From an uncultured Lachnospiraceae bacterium (GTDB lineage: Bacteria; Bacillota; Clostridia; Lachnospirales; Lachnospiraceae), in the NCBI GenBank assembly GCA_947174495.1, contig CAMWJC010000025.1, positions 1 through 40,415 on the forward strand: a DNA stretch of 40,415 bases. The letters run 5' to 3'. Made by a program: the position numbers and the translations under genes. Under the pieces are notes generated by a model that saw only the letters and a list, made by a program, of their open reading frames with translations, did no database searches and was not told the DNA's origin. Shown here piece by piece: positions 7,218 through 15,981 of the stretch; the first letter of the stretch is position 1, and each line of letters begins with the position of its first letter.

Positions 7218-7257
7218 TTGGTTCCAAAATAAGGCAGAAAGAAATGTTAAGTACATT

Positions 7258-7307
7258 TCAAAAAAACTTTCCCTTGTAAAATGACCATAAGGGCAAAACA
7301 AGGGAAA
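7258..7307 (-). terminator. probable terminator downstream of the ORF6N gene and pyr relic
   Basis: TTTCCCTTGT and ACAAGGGAAA (7268-7277 and 7298-7307) form a 10-bp stem with a 20-nt loop. On the minus strand the stem is followed by GTTTTTTTG. It would stop transcription arriving from the ORF6N gene before the AraC gene. Confidence 0.55.
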
Positions 7308-7352
7308 ATACATATCACTTTACTATATGAGGTACAAACAATTTGTAACTTA

Positions 7353-7483
7353 GGCACTCGCATATGCCGCTTCTGCCGTTCTCGCCATTTCCGCAATATC
7401 CATCACATTGGGACTGGGAATGATAATCCTTCTTTGTCGTTTTATAGAAGCATCCAAGGCATGCCCCTGCCCCGCAGACCATC
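7353..7483 (-). pseudogene. fused relic of internal pyrK and pyrD segments
   Basis: Bases 7353-7413 match pyrD 8928-8988 at 53 of 61 positions, and 7418-7483 match pyrK 9548-9613 at 60 of 66. They are in the same order and orientation as the intact genes but lack the roughly 560 bp between. Translated on the minus strand, the pyrK part reads MVCGAGACLGC, then KTTKKDYHS (intact: MACGVGACLGC and KTTKKDHHS). The pyrD part reads PNVMDIAEMARTAEAA (intact: PNVTDIAEMARAAEAA). The two parts are in different frames and have no start, so nothing functional is made. It is a decayed remnant of a second pyrK-pyrD copy. Most differences are transitions. Confidence 0.8.
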
Positions 7484-7495
7484 AGATATAGAGGT

Positions 7496-8440
7496 TTAGC
7501 TTGTTAACGCCGCCCTTTGAAGCAAGTCATTGATTACACCAATATCCTCTATTTTATTTATCCCAAAACATCTTTTTCCTGCATCCTTGATAGAAGATCC
7601 GATATGATAGCCTTCTGTTCCATCAATTACGATAAATCTGTCGTGAAATGCAGTAGTATGCTTTAACATCAAGTTCGGATACTGGGCATTAAAATTTGCA
7701 ACATCTTGTACTGTCAGTCTTGCACTTGGAAGAGTGTAAATTGTTACATCCACGCCATCTTTTTTCTTTGATAAGATATTAAGTGTTACAATGTCCACAT
7801 ATCCATCAATCAGCACAATGGTCTTATCAGCTTGTCGCACTATATCTGCCATCAAACTGAAAGCATCAAATATCTGCCCATTAAAGAAGATTTTTTGGCT
7901 GTCTTCCTCATGGTCTGATATGTACTTAAATACTTGCGCTAACTGTTCTTCTGTTTTTTTCTCAAATGCTTCTCTTTTTATATCTGATTCAATCTGACGA
8001 GTCTCAATATTATTCACCTGCTTAAATAAATACATTGTATCAGCCATGTATCTACGAATTTCAACAAACGTATCCATAATATTGATGCTCACCTGAACAG
8101 CAACATCACTTTTCAATACAGAAGAAAGCATTGCTATTCCCTGCTCAGTGAAAGCATAAGGCATAAACCGTCTGCCACCATAATTGTCCCCTGAACTTGA
8201 AATCATATTTTGTGATTTCAAGTTTTCAAATTCCTCTTTTGTTAATTGAAATCTGAACCTTTCTGGAAATCGAGAGATATTCCTTTTAACTGCCTGGTTT
8301 AATATTCTTGTTTCCACATGATACAACATTGCCAAGTCACTATCTATCATAACTTGCTTTCCCCTGATTACATAAATTAAATTCTGTATCTGTGCAGTGC
8401 TGGCCTCGACCGCTATTGGTAAATTTCTACTTTCTTCCAA
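7496..8440 (-). CDS. ORF6N-domain DNA-binding protein with PLD-like C-terminus
   Basis: The 314-residue protein carries an ORF6N domain (about residues 18-110: IRGKQVMIDSDLAMLYHVET, FPERFRFQLTKEEF, YAFTEQGIAML). This domain is common on phages and mobile elements and in chromosomal strays. A helical linker follows, then a C-terminal region (about 200-300) resembling a phospholipase D-like fold, with H266-D267-RFIVID and a GSS motif at 281-283, reminiscent of half an HKD site. The start is a TTG at 8440 behind GGAGAGGAG. A 15-bp palindrome lies 25 bases upstream. It sits between intact pyrD and the pyrK-pyrD relic, a sign of a past insertion or duplication here. Regulatory or element-defence role is unproven. 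Confidence 0.8.
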   Translation of the reverse strand: MEESRNLPIAVEASTAQIQNLIYVIRGKQVMIDSDLAMLYHVETRILNQAVKRNISRFPERFRFQLTKEEFENLKSQNMISSSGDNYGGRRFMPYAFTEQGIAMLSSVLKSDVAVQVSINIMDTFVEIRRYMADTMYLFKQVNNIETRQIESDIKREAFEKKTEEQLAQVFKYISDHEEDSQKIFFNGQIFDAFSLMADIVRQADKTIVLIDGYVDIVTLNILSKKKDGVDVTIYTLPSARLTVQDVANFNAQYPNLMLKHTTAFHDRFIVIDGTEGYHIGSSIKDAGKRCFGINKIEDIGVINDLLQRAALTS

Positions 8441-8464
8441 AAATATCTCCTCTCCAAACTTGAT

Positions 8465-8479
8465 ATCACAATTTGTGAT
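8465..8479. promoter_or_regulatory. 15-bp palindromic operator candidate upstream of the ORF6N gene
   Basis: ATCACAA-T-TTGTGAT is a perfect palindrome 25 bases before the TTG start and overlapping a possible -10 region (TGATAT on the minus strand). Its position suits autoregulation by the ORF6N protein or another dimeric regulator. Confidence 0.4.
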
Positions 8480-8578
8480 TTCATGTTAAATTCGTATCTA
8501 TTACATCTATAGTAAATGACATAAAAAATTTCTATGCCCAAAAACGAAATAAAGGCTCCCCCTCTCAAAAACAACTTT

Positions 8579-9481
8579 TCACCGCACCCCGCCGATCAAC
8601 TCCTGAATATCCTCCACTCCATATTGCTCCATATAGCTCTCAATCCCTTCCACGATCTCCACCGTGGCATAGGGATTCACAAAATTCATGGCTCCTACCG
8701 CAACTGCGCTGGCCCCTACCAGAAGAAATTCAATGGCATCCTCCGCCGTGGCAATACCGCCCATTCCGATAATGGGTATTTTGACTGCCTGAGCCGTCTG
8801 ATATACCATGCGCACGGCCACCGGCTTAATTGCCGGTCCGGAAAGACCGCCTGTACGATTGGCAAGCGCAAACGTCCGTCTGTGAACATCAATTTTCATG
8901 CCTGTCAGGGTATTGATCAAAGATACCGCATCCGCACCTGCCGCTTCTGCTGCTCTCGCCATTTCCGCAATATCCGTCACATTGGGGCTAAGCTTCATAA
9001 TAACCGGCTGTTTTGCCACCTTCTTGATTCGTGAGGTAATATCGTATAAGCAATCTGCCTTTTGTCCAAAGGCAATTGCGCCTTCCTTTACATTCGGGCA
9101 GGAAACATTAATCTCCAGCATATCTACCGAAGTATCTCCCAGCCTTTCCACCACTTCAAGGTAATCCTCCACGCTTTTCCCGCATACATTTACAATCTTT
9201 ATGATGTTAAACTGCTCAAGAAAGGGCAAGTCACGCTCAAGAAATACATCAATCCCTGGATTTTGCAAGCCAATGGCATTCAGCATTCCGCCATAGGTTT
9301 CTGCCACTCTTGGAACCGGATTTCCTTCCCACGGGATATTTGCCACCCCTTTAGTAACCACTCCGCCAAGTCTGTTCAAATCTACAAAATCACTGTATTC
9401 CATTCCGGATCCAAAGGTTCCCGATGCAGTCATGACAGGATTTTTAAACTCCACACCGGCAATTGTCACTTTTGTATTCAT
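8579..9481 (-). CDS. pyrD: dihydroorotate dehydrogenase B, catalytic subunit
   Basis: PyrD oxidises dihydroorotate to orotate in pyrimidine synthesis. This 300-residue protein is the cytosolic class 1B form. It has MTASGTFGSGMEY near the N-terminus, the active-site cysteine C128 in NVSCPNVKEG, the lysine motif VIMKLSPNVTDI, and the flavin phosphate loop GMGGIATAEDAIEFL. The class 1B enzyme works with PyrK, which passes electrons to NAD. Its ATG overlaps the pyrK stop in TGATG, so the two are translationally coupled. It is the last gene of pyrC-pyrK-pyrD. A mutated piece of this gene is found at 7353-7413. Confidence 0.95.
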   Translation of the reverse strand: MNTKVTIAGVEFKNPVMTASGTFGSGMEYSDFVDLNRLGGVVTKGVANIPWEGNPVPRVAETYGGMLNAIGLQNPGIDVFLERDLPFLEQFNIIKIVNVCGKSVEDYLEVVERLGDTSVDMLEINVSCPNVKEGAIAFGQKADCLYDITSRIKKVAKQPVIMKLSPNVTDIAEMARAAEAAGADAVSLINTLTGMKIDVHRRTFALANRTGGLSGPAIKPVAVRMVYQTAQAVKIPIIGMGGIATAEDAIEFLLVGASAVAVGAMNFVNPYATVEIVEGIESYMEQYGVEDIQELIGGVR

Positions 9482-10266
9482 CAGATCTCCACCTCCTGTG
9501 CATCAAAAACCGGACCATCGGTACAGATTCTTGCATTATTTACATGAGAATGATGATCCTTCTTTGTCGTTTTACAGACGCATCCAAGACATGCCCCTAC
9601 CCCGCAGGCCATCCTCTCTTCCAAAGAAATGTAGGCTTTGATTTCATTCTGCGCCGCGTAGTTTTTAATTGCCCGCAGCATAGGCATAGGCCCGCATGCC
9701 ATCAGAACTTCCGGACAAAGTTTCTCCTGCTGCAGTGCATCCAGCACATTTCCTTTCACGCCCACGCTGCCGTCCTCAGTGGCAACCAGAACCTTTCCAT
9801 ACTTCTGAAGGTCATCATGAAGAAACAGATTCTTATCCCTGTAGCCGACTATGATAGTCGGGATACTGTCCTGTTCCTTCAGTTCCCTTGCAAGCTCCAA
9901 CATGGGCGGAATACCAATTCCTCCTCCCAGCAAGAGCACCTTTTTCCCTTTATATTCCTCTACCGGAAATCCATTTCCCAAGATTCCAAGCACTTCCACC
10001 TTCTGCCCTGGCTGCCAGCCGGCAAACTCCGCCGTGCCGACCCCCGCAATCCGGTACACCAGACGAATAGCGCCTTTTGTCCCGTCCACCTGACAAATGC
10101 TGATGGGTCTTGGCAATAAATGCGCTCCATCGGTGGGATAAATCCCCAGAAACTGACCGGCATGTGCCTCCTCTGCCAGCTCCGTCTCAAGCCACAAATC
10201 ATAAATAGCTGGCGCGATCATCTGCTGTGAGATCACCACCGCCTGCACCTTCTTTTTCCTACTCAT
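9481..10266 (-). CDS. pyrK: dihydroorotate dehydrogenase B, electron transfer subunit
   Basis: PyrK carries FAD and a [2Fe-2S] cluster and links PyrD to NAD. Its N-terminal FAD domain is followed by an NAD-binding loop (VLLLGGGIGIPPM). The C-terminal cluster motif is MACGVGACLGCVCKT and later RICTDGPVF, supplying the four cysteines. I choose the ATG at 10266 (MSRKKKVQAV) because GGAGG lies 6 bases upstream; the open frame runs to 10314 but has no site there. The length, 261 aa, is normal. The gene follows pyrC, separated by two small hairpins, and overlaps pyrD by one base. Confidence 0.94.
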   Translation of the reverse strand: MSRKKKVQAVVISQQMIAPAIYDLWLETELAEEAHAGQFLGIYPTDGAHLLPRPISICQVDGTKGAIRLVYRIAGVGTAEFAGWQPGQKVEVLGILGNGFPVEEYKGKKVLLLGGGIGIPPMLELARELKEQDSIPTIIVGYRDKNLFLHDDLQKYGKVLVATEDGSVGVKGNVLDALQQEKLCPEVLMACGPMPMLRAIKNYAAQNEIKAYISLEERMACGVGACLGCVCKTTKKDHHSHVNNARICTDGPVFDAQEVEI

Positions 10267-10286
10267 ACTTCGCCTCCAAATCTCAG

Positions 10287-10330
10287 GAGTTGGCTCTGCA
10301 GCCAACTCTACCAAATTTGATTCTCAAATT
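10287..10330. repeat. two small hairpins in the pyrC-pyrK gap
   Basis: GAGTTGGCT-CTGC-AGCCAACTC (10287-10308) and AATTTGA-TTC-TCAAATT (about 10314-10330) are perfect inverted repeats. Neither has a U-tract, so they may be RNA processing or stability elements between pyrC and pyrK rather than terminators. Confidence 0.45.
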
Positions 10331-11655
10331 CCTGTTGACACTTCACTACAACTACAGCGTTTTCCTATCTCATAAACGATTTCGCCGCCACAAATTGTTG
10401 CATGTACCACTCCGGGCATTTCTTCTCCAAGGAAAGGGGAATTGCAGGCTTTTGAAGCAAATTCTCTCACAGTCCAATGCTCCTTAGTATCAAACAAAAC
10501 AAGATCCGCCGCTGCTCCCTCCTTGAGTACACCCCCATCTAACCCATACAACCTACAAGGAGCCGTGCTCATCCGATGAATCAGTCTGGGAAGCGTCAAA
10601 TATCCCTTTTCCACCAATTCCCGAATTCCCAGGGATAATGCTGTCTCCAAACCGATGATACCGCTTGGTGCCGCCGTAATCGCCTTTTCCTTTTCCTGAC
10701 TACTATGGGGTGCATGATCGGTAGCAATCAATTCAATGGTTCCATCCGCCAGGCCTTCTATAATCGCCAGCCTGTCCTCTTCTTCGCGAAGCGGAGGATT
10801 CATCTTTGCCAGAGTTCCTTTTTCGATCACTGCCTGCTGGGTAAGGGTAAAATGGTGAGGTGTTGCCTCAGCATGAACAGCAATTCCTTTCTTTCTGGCC
10901 TGTCGTACCAGTTCTACCGCTTCCTTTGTGCTGATATGCTGAATCACAATTTCAGCACCTGTTTCCTCTGCCAGCTCAAGATCACGTTCCACCAAAGTAT
11001 ATTCTGCTTCACGGGGGGAACCGCCGATTCCATAATAGCGGGAAGCTTCTCCTGCATGAACGCCGTTATTCGTTATCAGCTTTGGATCTTCCTCATGAAA
11101 ACTGATTGGCTTATTCAGCCCTTTTGCACGTACCATTGCTTCTCTCACCAGCTCTGGATCAAGAAGTGGAATCCCGTCATCCGTAAACCCCGCTGCTCCG
11201 GCTGCTGCCAGCTCTTCCATATCCGTCAGTTCCTTTCCCTTCATCTGCTTTGACACATTGGCGCAGGAATAAATGTGGATTCCCGTATTTTCGCCTTTTT
11301 TCAGCACATAGGAAAGAACCTCCTTTGTATCCACGCAGGGGCTTGTATTTGCCATCAGCACGATCTGGGTAAAGCCACCCTTTTTGGCAGCTGCTGCACC
11401 AGTATTTATATCTTCCTTATAAAGGAATCCTGGATCGCGGAAATGAACATGGGTATCCGCAAGTCCCGGCGCAATCATAAGACCATCTGCCCTCAATACA
11501 GGAATTCCCTCCGGTTCCTTTTCCTGCCTGCTTAAAATTCTGCTTATTCTTCCCTCCCGGACCAAAAGATTGCCAGAATAAATCTGATCTTTCTCCGGAT
11601 CCACAAGCAGACCTCCTTTTATATAAAGATTTCCTCTTTTCACAATCGCACCCAC
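10324..11655 (-). CDS. pyrC: dihydroorotase
   Basis: PyrC cyclises carbamoyl-aspartate to dihydroorotate. The 443-residue protein has the metal-binding motif DTHVHFRDPGF, a central lysine/histidine region (IQHISTKEAVELV, HAEATPHHF) and the late aspartate motif IATDHAPHS of the type I amidohydrolase family. The start is uncertain: GTG at 11655 has AAAGG almost touching it, and GTG at 11643 has the same site rather far upstream. The predicted transcription start is only about 8 bases above 11655, so 11643 is also plausible. It heads the pyrC-pyrK-pyrD operon and is divergent from the chemoreceptor. No PyrR-type attenuator is visible. Confidence 0.93.
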   Translation of the reverse strand: MGAIVKRGNLYIKGGLLVDPEKDQIYSGNLLVREGRISRILSRQEKEPEGIPVLRADGLMIAPGLADTHVHFRDPGFLYKEDINTGAAAAKKGGFTQIVLMANTSPCVDTKEVLSYVLKKGENTGIHIYSCANVSKQMKGKELTDMEELAAAGAAGFTDDGIPLLDPELVREAMVRAKGLNKPISFHEEDPKLITNNGVHAGEASRYYGIGGSPREAEYTLVERDLELAEETGAEIVIQHISTKEAVELVRQARKKGIAVHAEATPHHFTLTQQAVIEKGTLAKMNPPLREEEDRLAIIEGLADGTIELIATDHAPHSSQEKEKAITAAPSGIIGLETALSLGIRELVEKGYLTLPRLIHRMSTAPCRLYGLDGGVLKEGAAADLVLFDTKEHWTVREFASKACNSPFLGEEMPGVVHATICGGEIVYEIGKRCSCSEVSTGI

Positions 11656-11666
11656 ACCTTTCGAAT

Positions 11667-11715
11667 AACATTATATAATAAAATTGTGGAATGAACAAAT
11701 CTATTATATAATGTT
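11667..11715. promoter_or_regulatory. mirror-symmetric divergent promoters of pyrC and the chemoreceptor
   Basis: A perfect 14-bp inverted repeat, AACATTATATAATA (11667-11680) and TATTATATAATGTT (11702-11715), flanks 21 bp. Each arm holds a TATAAT box. Plus strand: TTGTGG (11684-11689), 17 bp, TATAAT (11707-11712). Minus strand: TTGTTC (11693-11698), 17 bp, TATAAT (11670-11675). The -35 boxes lie nose to nose inside the spacer, so the two polymerases would compete for the same DNA. Confidence 0.7.
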
Positions 11716-11744
11716 ACTATCTATTACTAAAGGAGGGAGATACT

Positions 11745-13826
11745 TTGAAATCCATTAAAACAAAAATTACACTCAGCATTCTTATATGTACCCTGATTTC
11801 CTCTGTATTCGTAGGTTTTTTAAGCATCAGCGATTCCAGAAAGGTATCCAATGAAAATGCCGAGCAGATTCTTGCACTGACCGCCAAACAAAAGAGCATT
11901 GAAATTGAATCTATGATCACTACCATTGAGCAATCTGTCGATACGCTCAGCGACCTCGCTTTAGAAAAGCTGGATTTTTCCAAATTTCCTAACAATGACA
12001 GTTATGTAACAGCATACACAGATTCCATTATGAACGATGTGCTCAAATTTGGTGAAAACACTTCGGGCGCCATTACCGCTTACGTCCGTTATAATCCCGA
12101 CTTTACGGACCCCATTTCCGGTATTTTCTACACACGAAACAGCACTACAGAAGCTTTTACCAGTGTTACTCCTACTGATTTTACCATGTATGATAAAACC
12201 GATCTGACCCACGTCGGCTGGTACTATATCCCCGTGCAAAACGGCGCTCCACTCTGGATGGACCCTTATTTAAATGAGAATATCAATGTTTTCATGATTT
12301 CTTATGTGGTTCCGCTTTATGTGGAGGGAACCTCTGTGGGCATTATTGGTATGGATATTGATTTTTCCACACTCACGGATATGGTTTTTGGAACCGGCGT
12401 TTTTCCTTCGGATTATGCCTTCCTGTACAACGCTGATGGCCTCATCACTGCCCATCCTTCTCTAGAGACAGGTACCGATCTTTCATCCATAGATGGACTG
12501 GAAAGTATAAGGGCATCACTTCTTAATTCCGAAAGCGCAGGAACCGCATTACATTTCCATAGTGATGGAGCAGCAAGAACTCTTGTATTTTACCCTCTTT
12601 CAAACGGAATGAACCTGGCTCTTTGCTCGTTGGATTCCGAAATCCGTACAAATGCCGATCATCTTTCTTTGCAGATCTTAATTGCTATTTTTGTATGTAT
12701 GATCATCTGCATAGTACTTAGCTTGATCATCAGTCACAATATTGCTAACCCTATCCGTCTGATCACAGATATTGTACGGCAGTCTTCAGAATTGAATTTC
12801 CGCAAAACCGAGCACGGCGCACGACTCCACAAACAAAGGGATGAAACCGGCGTCATGGCCGCTGCGGTAAGCGAGCTACGCCAAGTTCTACGAGACATGG
12901 TAGGCGATATGGAGCAGATCGAAACCACAATTCTCGCTAATGTAAACCAGCTTGACAAGATTATGCAGGAAAACAATTCAGCTTCTGAGGATAATTCCGC
13001 GACGACTCAGGAGCTGGCTGCGGGAATGGAGGAAACCACCGCAAGCACTTTAACGATTACCAATAATGTAAACGACATTAAAGAGAATGCTTCCGGTATC
13101 CTTTCACTTTCCGTGGAGGGTCAAAATACCTCCCAGCAGGTTCTGGATCGTGCAAAACAACTTAAGGATACCACTATTGACTCCAGCAATAGGACCATGA
13201 CTGTTTACGAAACCATGAGAGGCCGGATTATTGAAGCAGTAGAGCGCTCCAAGGCTGTTGCAAAGATCAACGAGCTCACCGATGACATCCGGCAGATTTC
13301 CTCTCAGACAAATCTTCTGGCATTAAACGCCAATATTGAAGCTGCCAGAGCAGGAGAAGCCGGCCGCGGATTTGCAGTGGTTGCCACGGAGATCGGCGCA
13401 CTTGCCAATCAAACTTTCCACACAGTGGATGGCATTAACGAAATCGTGGCAGAAGTTAATCAATCCGTTTCCGGTATGACCGAATGCCTGCGCACGATCA
13501 TGGAATTTCTGGAAAAAACAGTTGTAACAGATTATGATTCCTTTAAAGAAGTGGGCATTCAATATGAGGAAGATGCCAATTCCTTTACAGCATCCATGAC
13601 ACAAATTCATGACGAAGTTACACAGTTGACTCAGAGAATTAATGAAATTGCAGATACTATCAATAATGTCAGCGATACCATCAATCAGTCCTCCGAGGGA
13701 ATCAATCTGATTGCAGAAAAGTCCTCTGATGCGGTTGCCAAAACATTAGAAGGTTATGAGTTGGTTCGGGAATGCAAGGAAAGCGTTTCCAAACTGAAAG
13801 AAATTACCGGACAATTTCAGATCTGA
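11745..13826 (+). CDS. methyl-accepting chemotaxis protein with Cache sensor
   Basis: This 693-residue transmembrane receptor has a first membrane helix at 7-27, an extracellular double-Cache-type sensor at about 35-300 and a second helix at 307-330. A HAMP segment (about 331-383) and a long coiled-coil signalling domain follow. The tip region that contacts CheA/CheW reads [20 protein letters not shown] then [11 protein letters not shown] (about 518-550). It would feed a ligand signal to the chemotaxis kinase; Cache domains commonly bind amino or organic acids, but the ligand cannot be read here. The start is TTG at 11745 with an ideal AAAGGAGGG site. It is monocistronic, divergent from pyrC, and ended by the hairpin at 13880-13903. 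Confidence 0.9.
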   Translation: MKSIKTKITLSILICTLISSVFVGFLSISDSRKVSNENAEQILALTAKQKSIEIESMITTIEQSVDTLSDLALEKLDFSKFPNNDSYVTAYTDSIMNDVLKFGENTSGAITAYVRYNPDFTDPISGIFYTRNSTTEAFTSVTPTDFTMYDKTDLTHVGWYYIPVQNGAPLWMDPYLNENINVFMISYVVPLYVEGTSVGIIGMDIDFSTLTDMVFGTGVFPSDYAFLYNADGLITAHPSLETGTDLSSIDGLESIRASLLNSESAGTALHFHSDGAARTLVFYPLSNGMNLALCSLDSEIRTNADHLSLQILIAIFVCMIICIVLSLIISHNIANPIRLITDIVRQSSELNFRKTEHGARLHKQRDETGVMAAAVSELRQVLRDMVGDMEQIETTILANVNQLDKIMQENNSASEDNSATTQELAAGMEETTASTLTITNNVNDIKENASGILSLSVEGQNTSQQVLDRAKQLKDTTIDSSNRTMTVYETMRGRIIEAVERSKAVAKINELTDDIRQISSQTNLLALNANIEAARAGEAGRGFAVVATEIGALANQTFHTVDGINEIVAEVNQSVSGMTECLRTIMEFLEKTVVTDYDSFKEVGIQYEEDANSFTASMTQIHDEVTQLTQRINEIADTINNVSDTINQSSEGINLIAEKSSDAVAKTLEGYELVRECKESVSKLKEITGQFQI

Positions 13827-13879
13827 TCAATATCATACAACAGACTGCTCACTTCGCGAACAGTCCTTATGTTAAAACA

Positions 13880-13903
13880 CCGGCCATGCATCTGCATGGC
13901 CGG
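13880..13903. terminator. bidirectional terminator between chemoreceptor and lipoprotein genes
   Basis: CCGGCCATGCA and TGCATGGCCGG form an 11-bp GC-rich stem followed by TATTTTAATT on the plus strand. On the minus strand it is followed by GTGTTTTAAC. The flanking genes converge here, so one hairpin probably serves both. Confidence 0.75.
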
Positions 13904-13908
13904 CTATT

Positions 13909-14358
13909 TTAATTAAATACCACTGGTTTATCCACAAACTCTGTCTTCAAGACAATGTATGGAGTAGATGGTGCTTTTTTCTTTCCGGAGACCGGATCTG
14001 AAGGGTCTGGTCCCAACAGTGTCGTATCCGCATAAATTGCATTCTCGGTAAGATATAGTGCATTGACCGCAATGCTATATCCGCCGCTTACTTGCTCCCC
14101 GTATCCAATACAAATATACATAAATCCATTGTCTTGATAAGTTACTTTAAAGGGGGACTCCTTCTTTTCTTCGATCACTGCTTTCAATTCCTCGGGAATA
14201 TTCTCATCCGCCAGCACAGTGAATTCCAAATCCTTTATCTTTTCCATCGGATCTCTTTTTTCACTGCATCCTACAAGCAGACTAAAGAAAAGCAGTCCCA
14301 CCATGCTTAGTATACATCTCACATATTTTGTTCCACGATTTCTCATCTGATCACCCAT
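13909..14358 (-). CDS. PrcB C-terminal domain lipoprotein
   Basis: The 149-residue protein has a lipoprotein signal peptide (hydrophobic run 14-29, lipobox LLVGC with the lipidated cysteine at 31). Its C-terminal half has the pattern of the PrcB C-terminal domain: a strand ending YICIGYGEQVSGGYSI and a final TPYIVLKTEF followed by VVF. In Treponema PrcB is part of a surface protease complex; in clostridia this domain occurs in many small lipoproteins of unknown role. The ATG at 14346 (MRNRG) is an equally good start. It is downstream of htrA on the same strand, about 75 bases away, so a link to extracytoplasmic protein quality control is possible but only inferred. Confidence 0.75.
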   Translation of the reverse strand: MGDQMRNRGTKYVRCILSMVGLLFFSLLVGCSEKRDPMEKIKDLEFTVLADENIPEELKAVIEEKKESPFKVTYQDNGFMYICIGYGEQVSGGYSIAVNALYLTENAIYADTTLLGPDPSDPVSGKKKAPSTPYIVLKTEFVDKPVVFN

Positions 14359-14432
14359 AAATTACACGATTTCCTTTTTATAATCTATGAGTACACCGGA
14401 AAAAGAATACCTCCAATTATAAAACCAAGTGG

Positions 14433-15884
14433 TTACTGTGTAACGCTTTGCTTTCCCAGAGTAACGCTGACCACGTCCTCCTCATAACGTTCGTACATCA
14501 TTTTCATAACTGTAAGTTCAATGGTATCTCCTGCCGCAAAATAGCTTAACTCTTCCTTAAGCTCCTCCATAGAATCGATTTCTTCACCGTTCAATGCTGT
14601 AATAATGTATCCTTTTGCAATTCCTGCTCGATCCGCTGCTCCTCCTTCAATAACGGAAGATACATAAACTCCCTTGGGCATATTGTATAATTCAGAATAA
14701 TCTGAATAAACATTAACACCAGTAATTCCCAAGTAACCTCTCTTATCCTCTGCCACTTTTAACCTGGTTTCCTTGGACATTAGATTTTCGATAATAGGCT
14801 TTACATCGGAAATAGGAATTGCATAACCCATTCCTTCCACTACTGAGGCACCAATCTTTTGGGAATTGATGCCGATTACCTCGCCCTGCATATTCAGCAG
14901 TGCGCCTCCGGAATTTCCGGGATTGATAGCCGCATCCGTCTGAATAAAGGTATTGATTTCTACATCAGAAGCTGTCATGTCCGGCAGTTCTCCGTCAGAT
15001 GTGGGAATTGCCCGGTTCAAAGCACTGACAACACCGGTTGTTACCGATTGACCATATCCCAATGCATTACCGATAGCAATTGCTGGCTCTCCCACAGTCA
15101 GAGAATCGCTGTCTCCCAGTTTTGCAATAGCAATGGTATCCATGGTATCATTGCTGATATCACTCAACTGCACGGCAATCACAGCCAGATCTTTATCAAA
15201 ATCAACACCCTTGATCTGAGCCTGTGCCTGGGTTCCGTCAACAAACTGCACGGTCAGCTCTTCTGCCTGCGCCACTACATGCTCATTGGATACTAACAAA
15301 AGCTCCGTATCATTCTGCCCTACAATAAATCCGGAACCGGCGCTTCTTGCTTCACTGCTATACTCCTGCCCCCAAAAGGTCATTCTCTCCACATAACGAT
15401 TATTGATGGACACTACTGACGGCATAACCGCTTTTACAACCTCTGTCACATCTGTTACCGTTGTGTAATAAGATGAGGTCTGCGTCTGTGTAATGCCGCT
15501 CTCCTGTACTTCCTCTGCTGCTGCCGAAGCAGATTCCGGACTCTCTTCTATTTTCTCCAATTGCTGCGTGTCAGGAACTTCTGTCACTTTTATTTGATTT
15601 TTCCCGCTTATTCTTTCTCCTAAAATGTTCCCTGCCGTGGTTACTGCAAAAAATCCCATTCCTGCAAAAACGCCAAAGCACAGACCACAACATAGCGCTA
15701 CCGCAATTTTTTTGCCAAATCCAAAGCTCTTTTTCGGCTCCGGCATCTTTCTGACAGGCACCCCGCTCATGGAACCGGACTGTCCATACCCGCCGCCTCC
15801 AAAATTGTCCATATGGCTGCTTTCATTTTCTGTGTGGTTGGTATCATAATGATAAGTATTATTGGGATAATTATTTTCGTACAT
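14433..15884 (-). CDS. htrA: HtrA/DegP-like membrane-anchored serine protease with PDZ domain
   Basis: The 483-residue protein has a cytoplasmic N-terminal tail rich in Asn/Gly/His (1-55) and one membrane helix (about 58-82). A Ser/Thr-rich stalk follows, then an S1C trypsin-like protease with triad H202 (SNEHVV), D232 (FDKDLAV) and S325 (INPGNSGGALL), and a C-terminal PDZ domain (LGITGVNV, VIEGGAADRAGI). It degrades or refolds misfolded exported proteins. The start at 15884 (MYENNYPNN) follows AAGAGG at 8 bases; the upstream in-frame ATG at 15929 lacks a site. An 8-bp inverted repeat at 15922-15949 lies in the upstream region. The small lipoprotein gene follows on the same strand. Confidence 0.93.
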   Translation of the reverse strand: MYENNYPNNTYHYDTNHTENESSHMDNFGGGGYGQSGSMSGVPVRKMPEPKKSFGFGKKIAVALCCGLCFGVFAGMGFFAVTTAGNILGERISGKNQIKVTEVPDTQQLEKIEESPESASAAAEEVQESGITQTQTSSYYTTVTDVTEVVKAVMPSVVSINNRYVERMTFWGQEYSSEARSAGSGFIVGQNDTELLLVSNEHVVAQAEELTVQFVDGTQAQAQIKGVDFDKDLAVIAVQLSDISNDTMDTIAIAKLGDSDSLTVGEPAIAIGNALGYGQSVTTGVVSALNRAIPTSDGELPDMTASDVEINTFIQTDAAINPGNSGGALLNMQGEVIGINSQKIGASVVEGMGYAIPISDVKPIIENLMSKETRLKVAEDKRGYLGITGVNVYSDYSELYNMPKGVYVSSVIEGGAADRAGIAKGYIITALNGEEIDSMEELKEELSYFAAGDTIELTVMKMMYERYEEDVVSVTLGKQSVTQ

Positions 15885-15921
15885 AGCAATTACCTCTTTT
15901 CTTTCCTGTGTTTCTGTGGTT

Positions 15922-15949
15922 AACGACATTAGAAATTTGTTATGTCGTT
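15922..15949. promoter_or_regulatory. inverted repeat upstream of htrA
   Basis: AACGACAT (15922-15929) and ATGTCGTT (15942-15949) are perfect complements with a 12-bp spacer, 38 bases above the htrA start. The 28-bp footprint is typical of a dimeric regulator site. A clear -35/-10 pair could not be fixed around it. Confidence 0.4.
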
Positions 15950-15981
15950 TACTATATGCTAAGTATATTCACTAATTGTGT

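Noticed and set aside
7281..7499. 72-residue plus-strand open frame resembling another at 9432-9641
   Set aside because: The similarity is explained by the pyrK-pyrD relic on the opposite strand; both plus-strand frames are shadows.
10267..10330. pyrimidine-responsive attenuator between pyrC and pyrK
   Set aside because: The two hairpins lack U-tracts and a PyrR-type binding loop, and they lie inside the operon, not in its leader.
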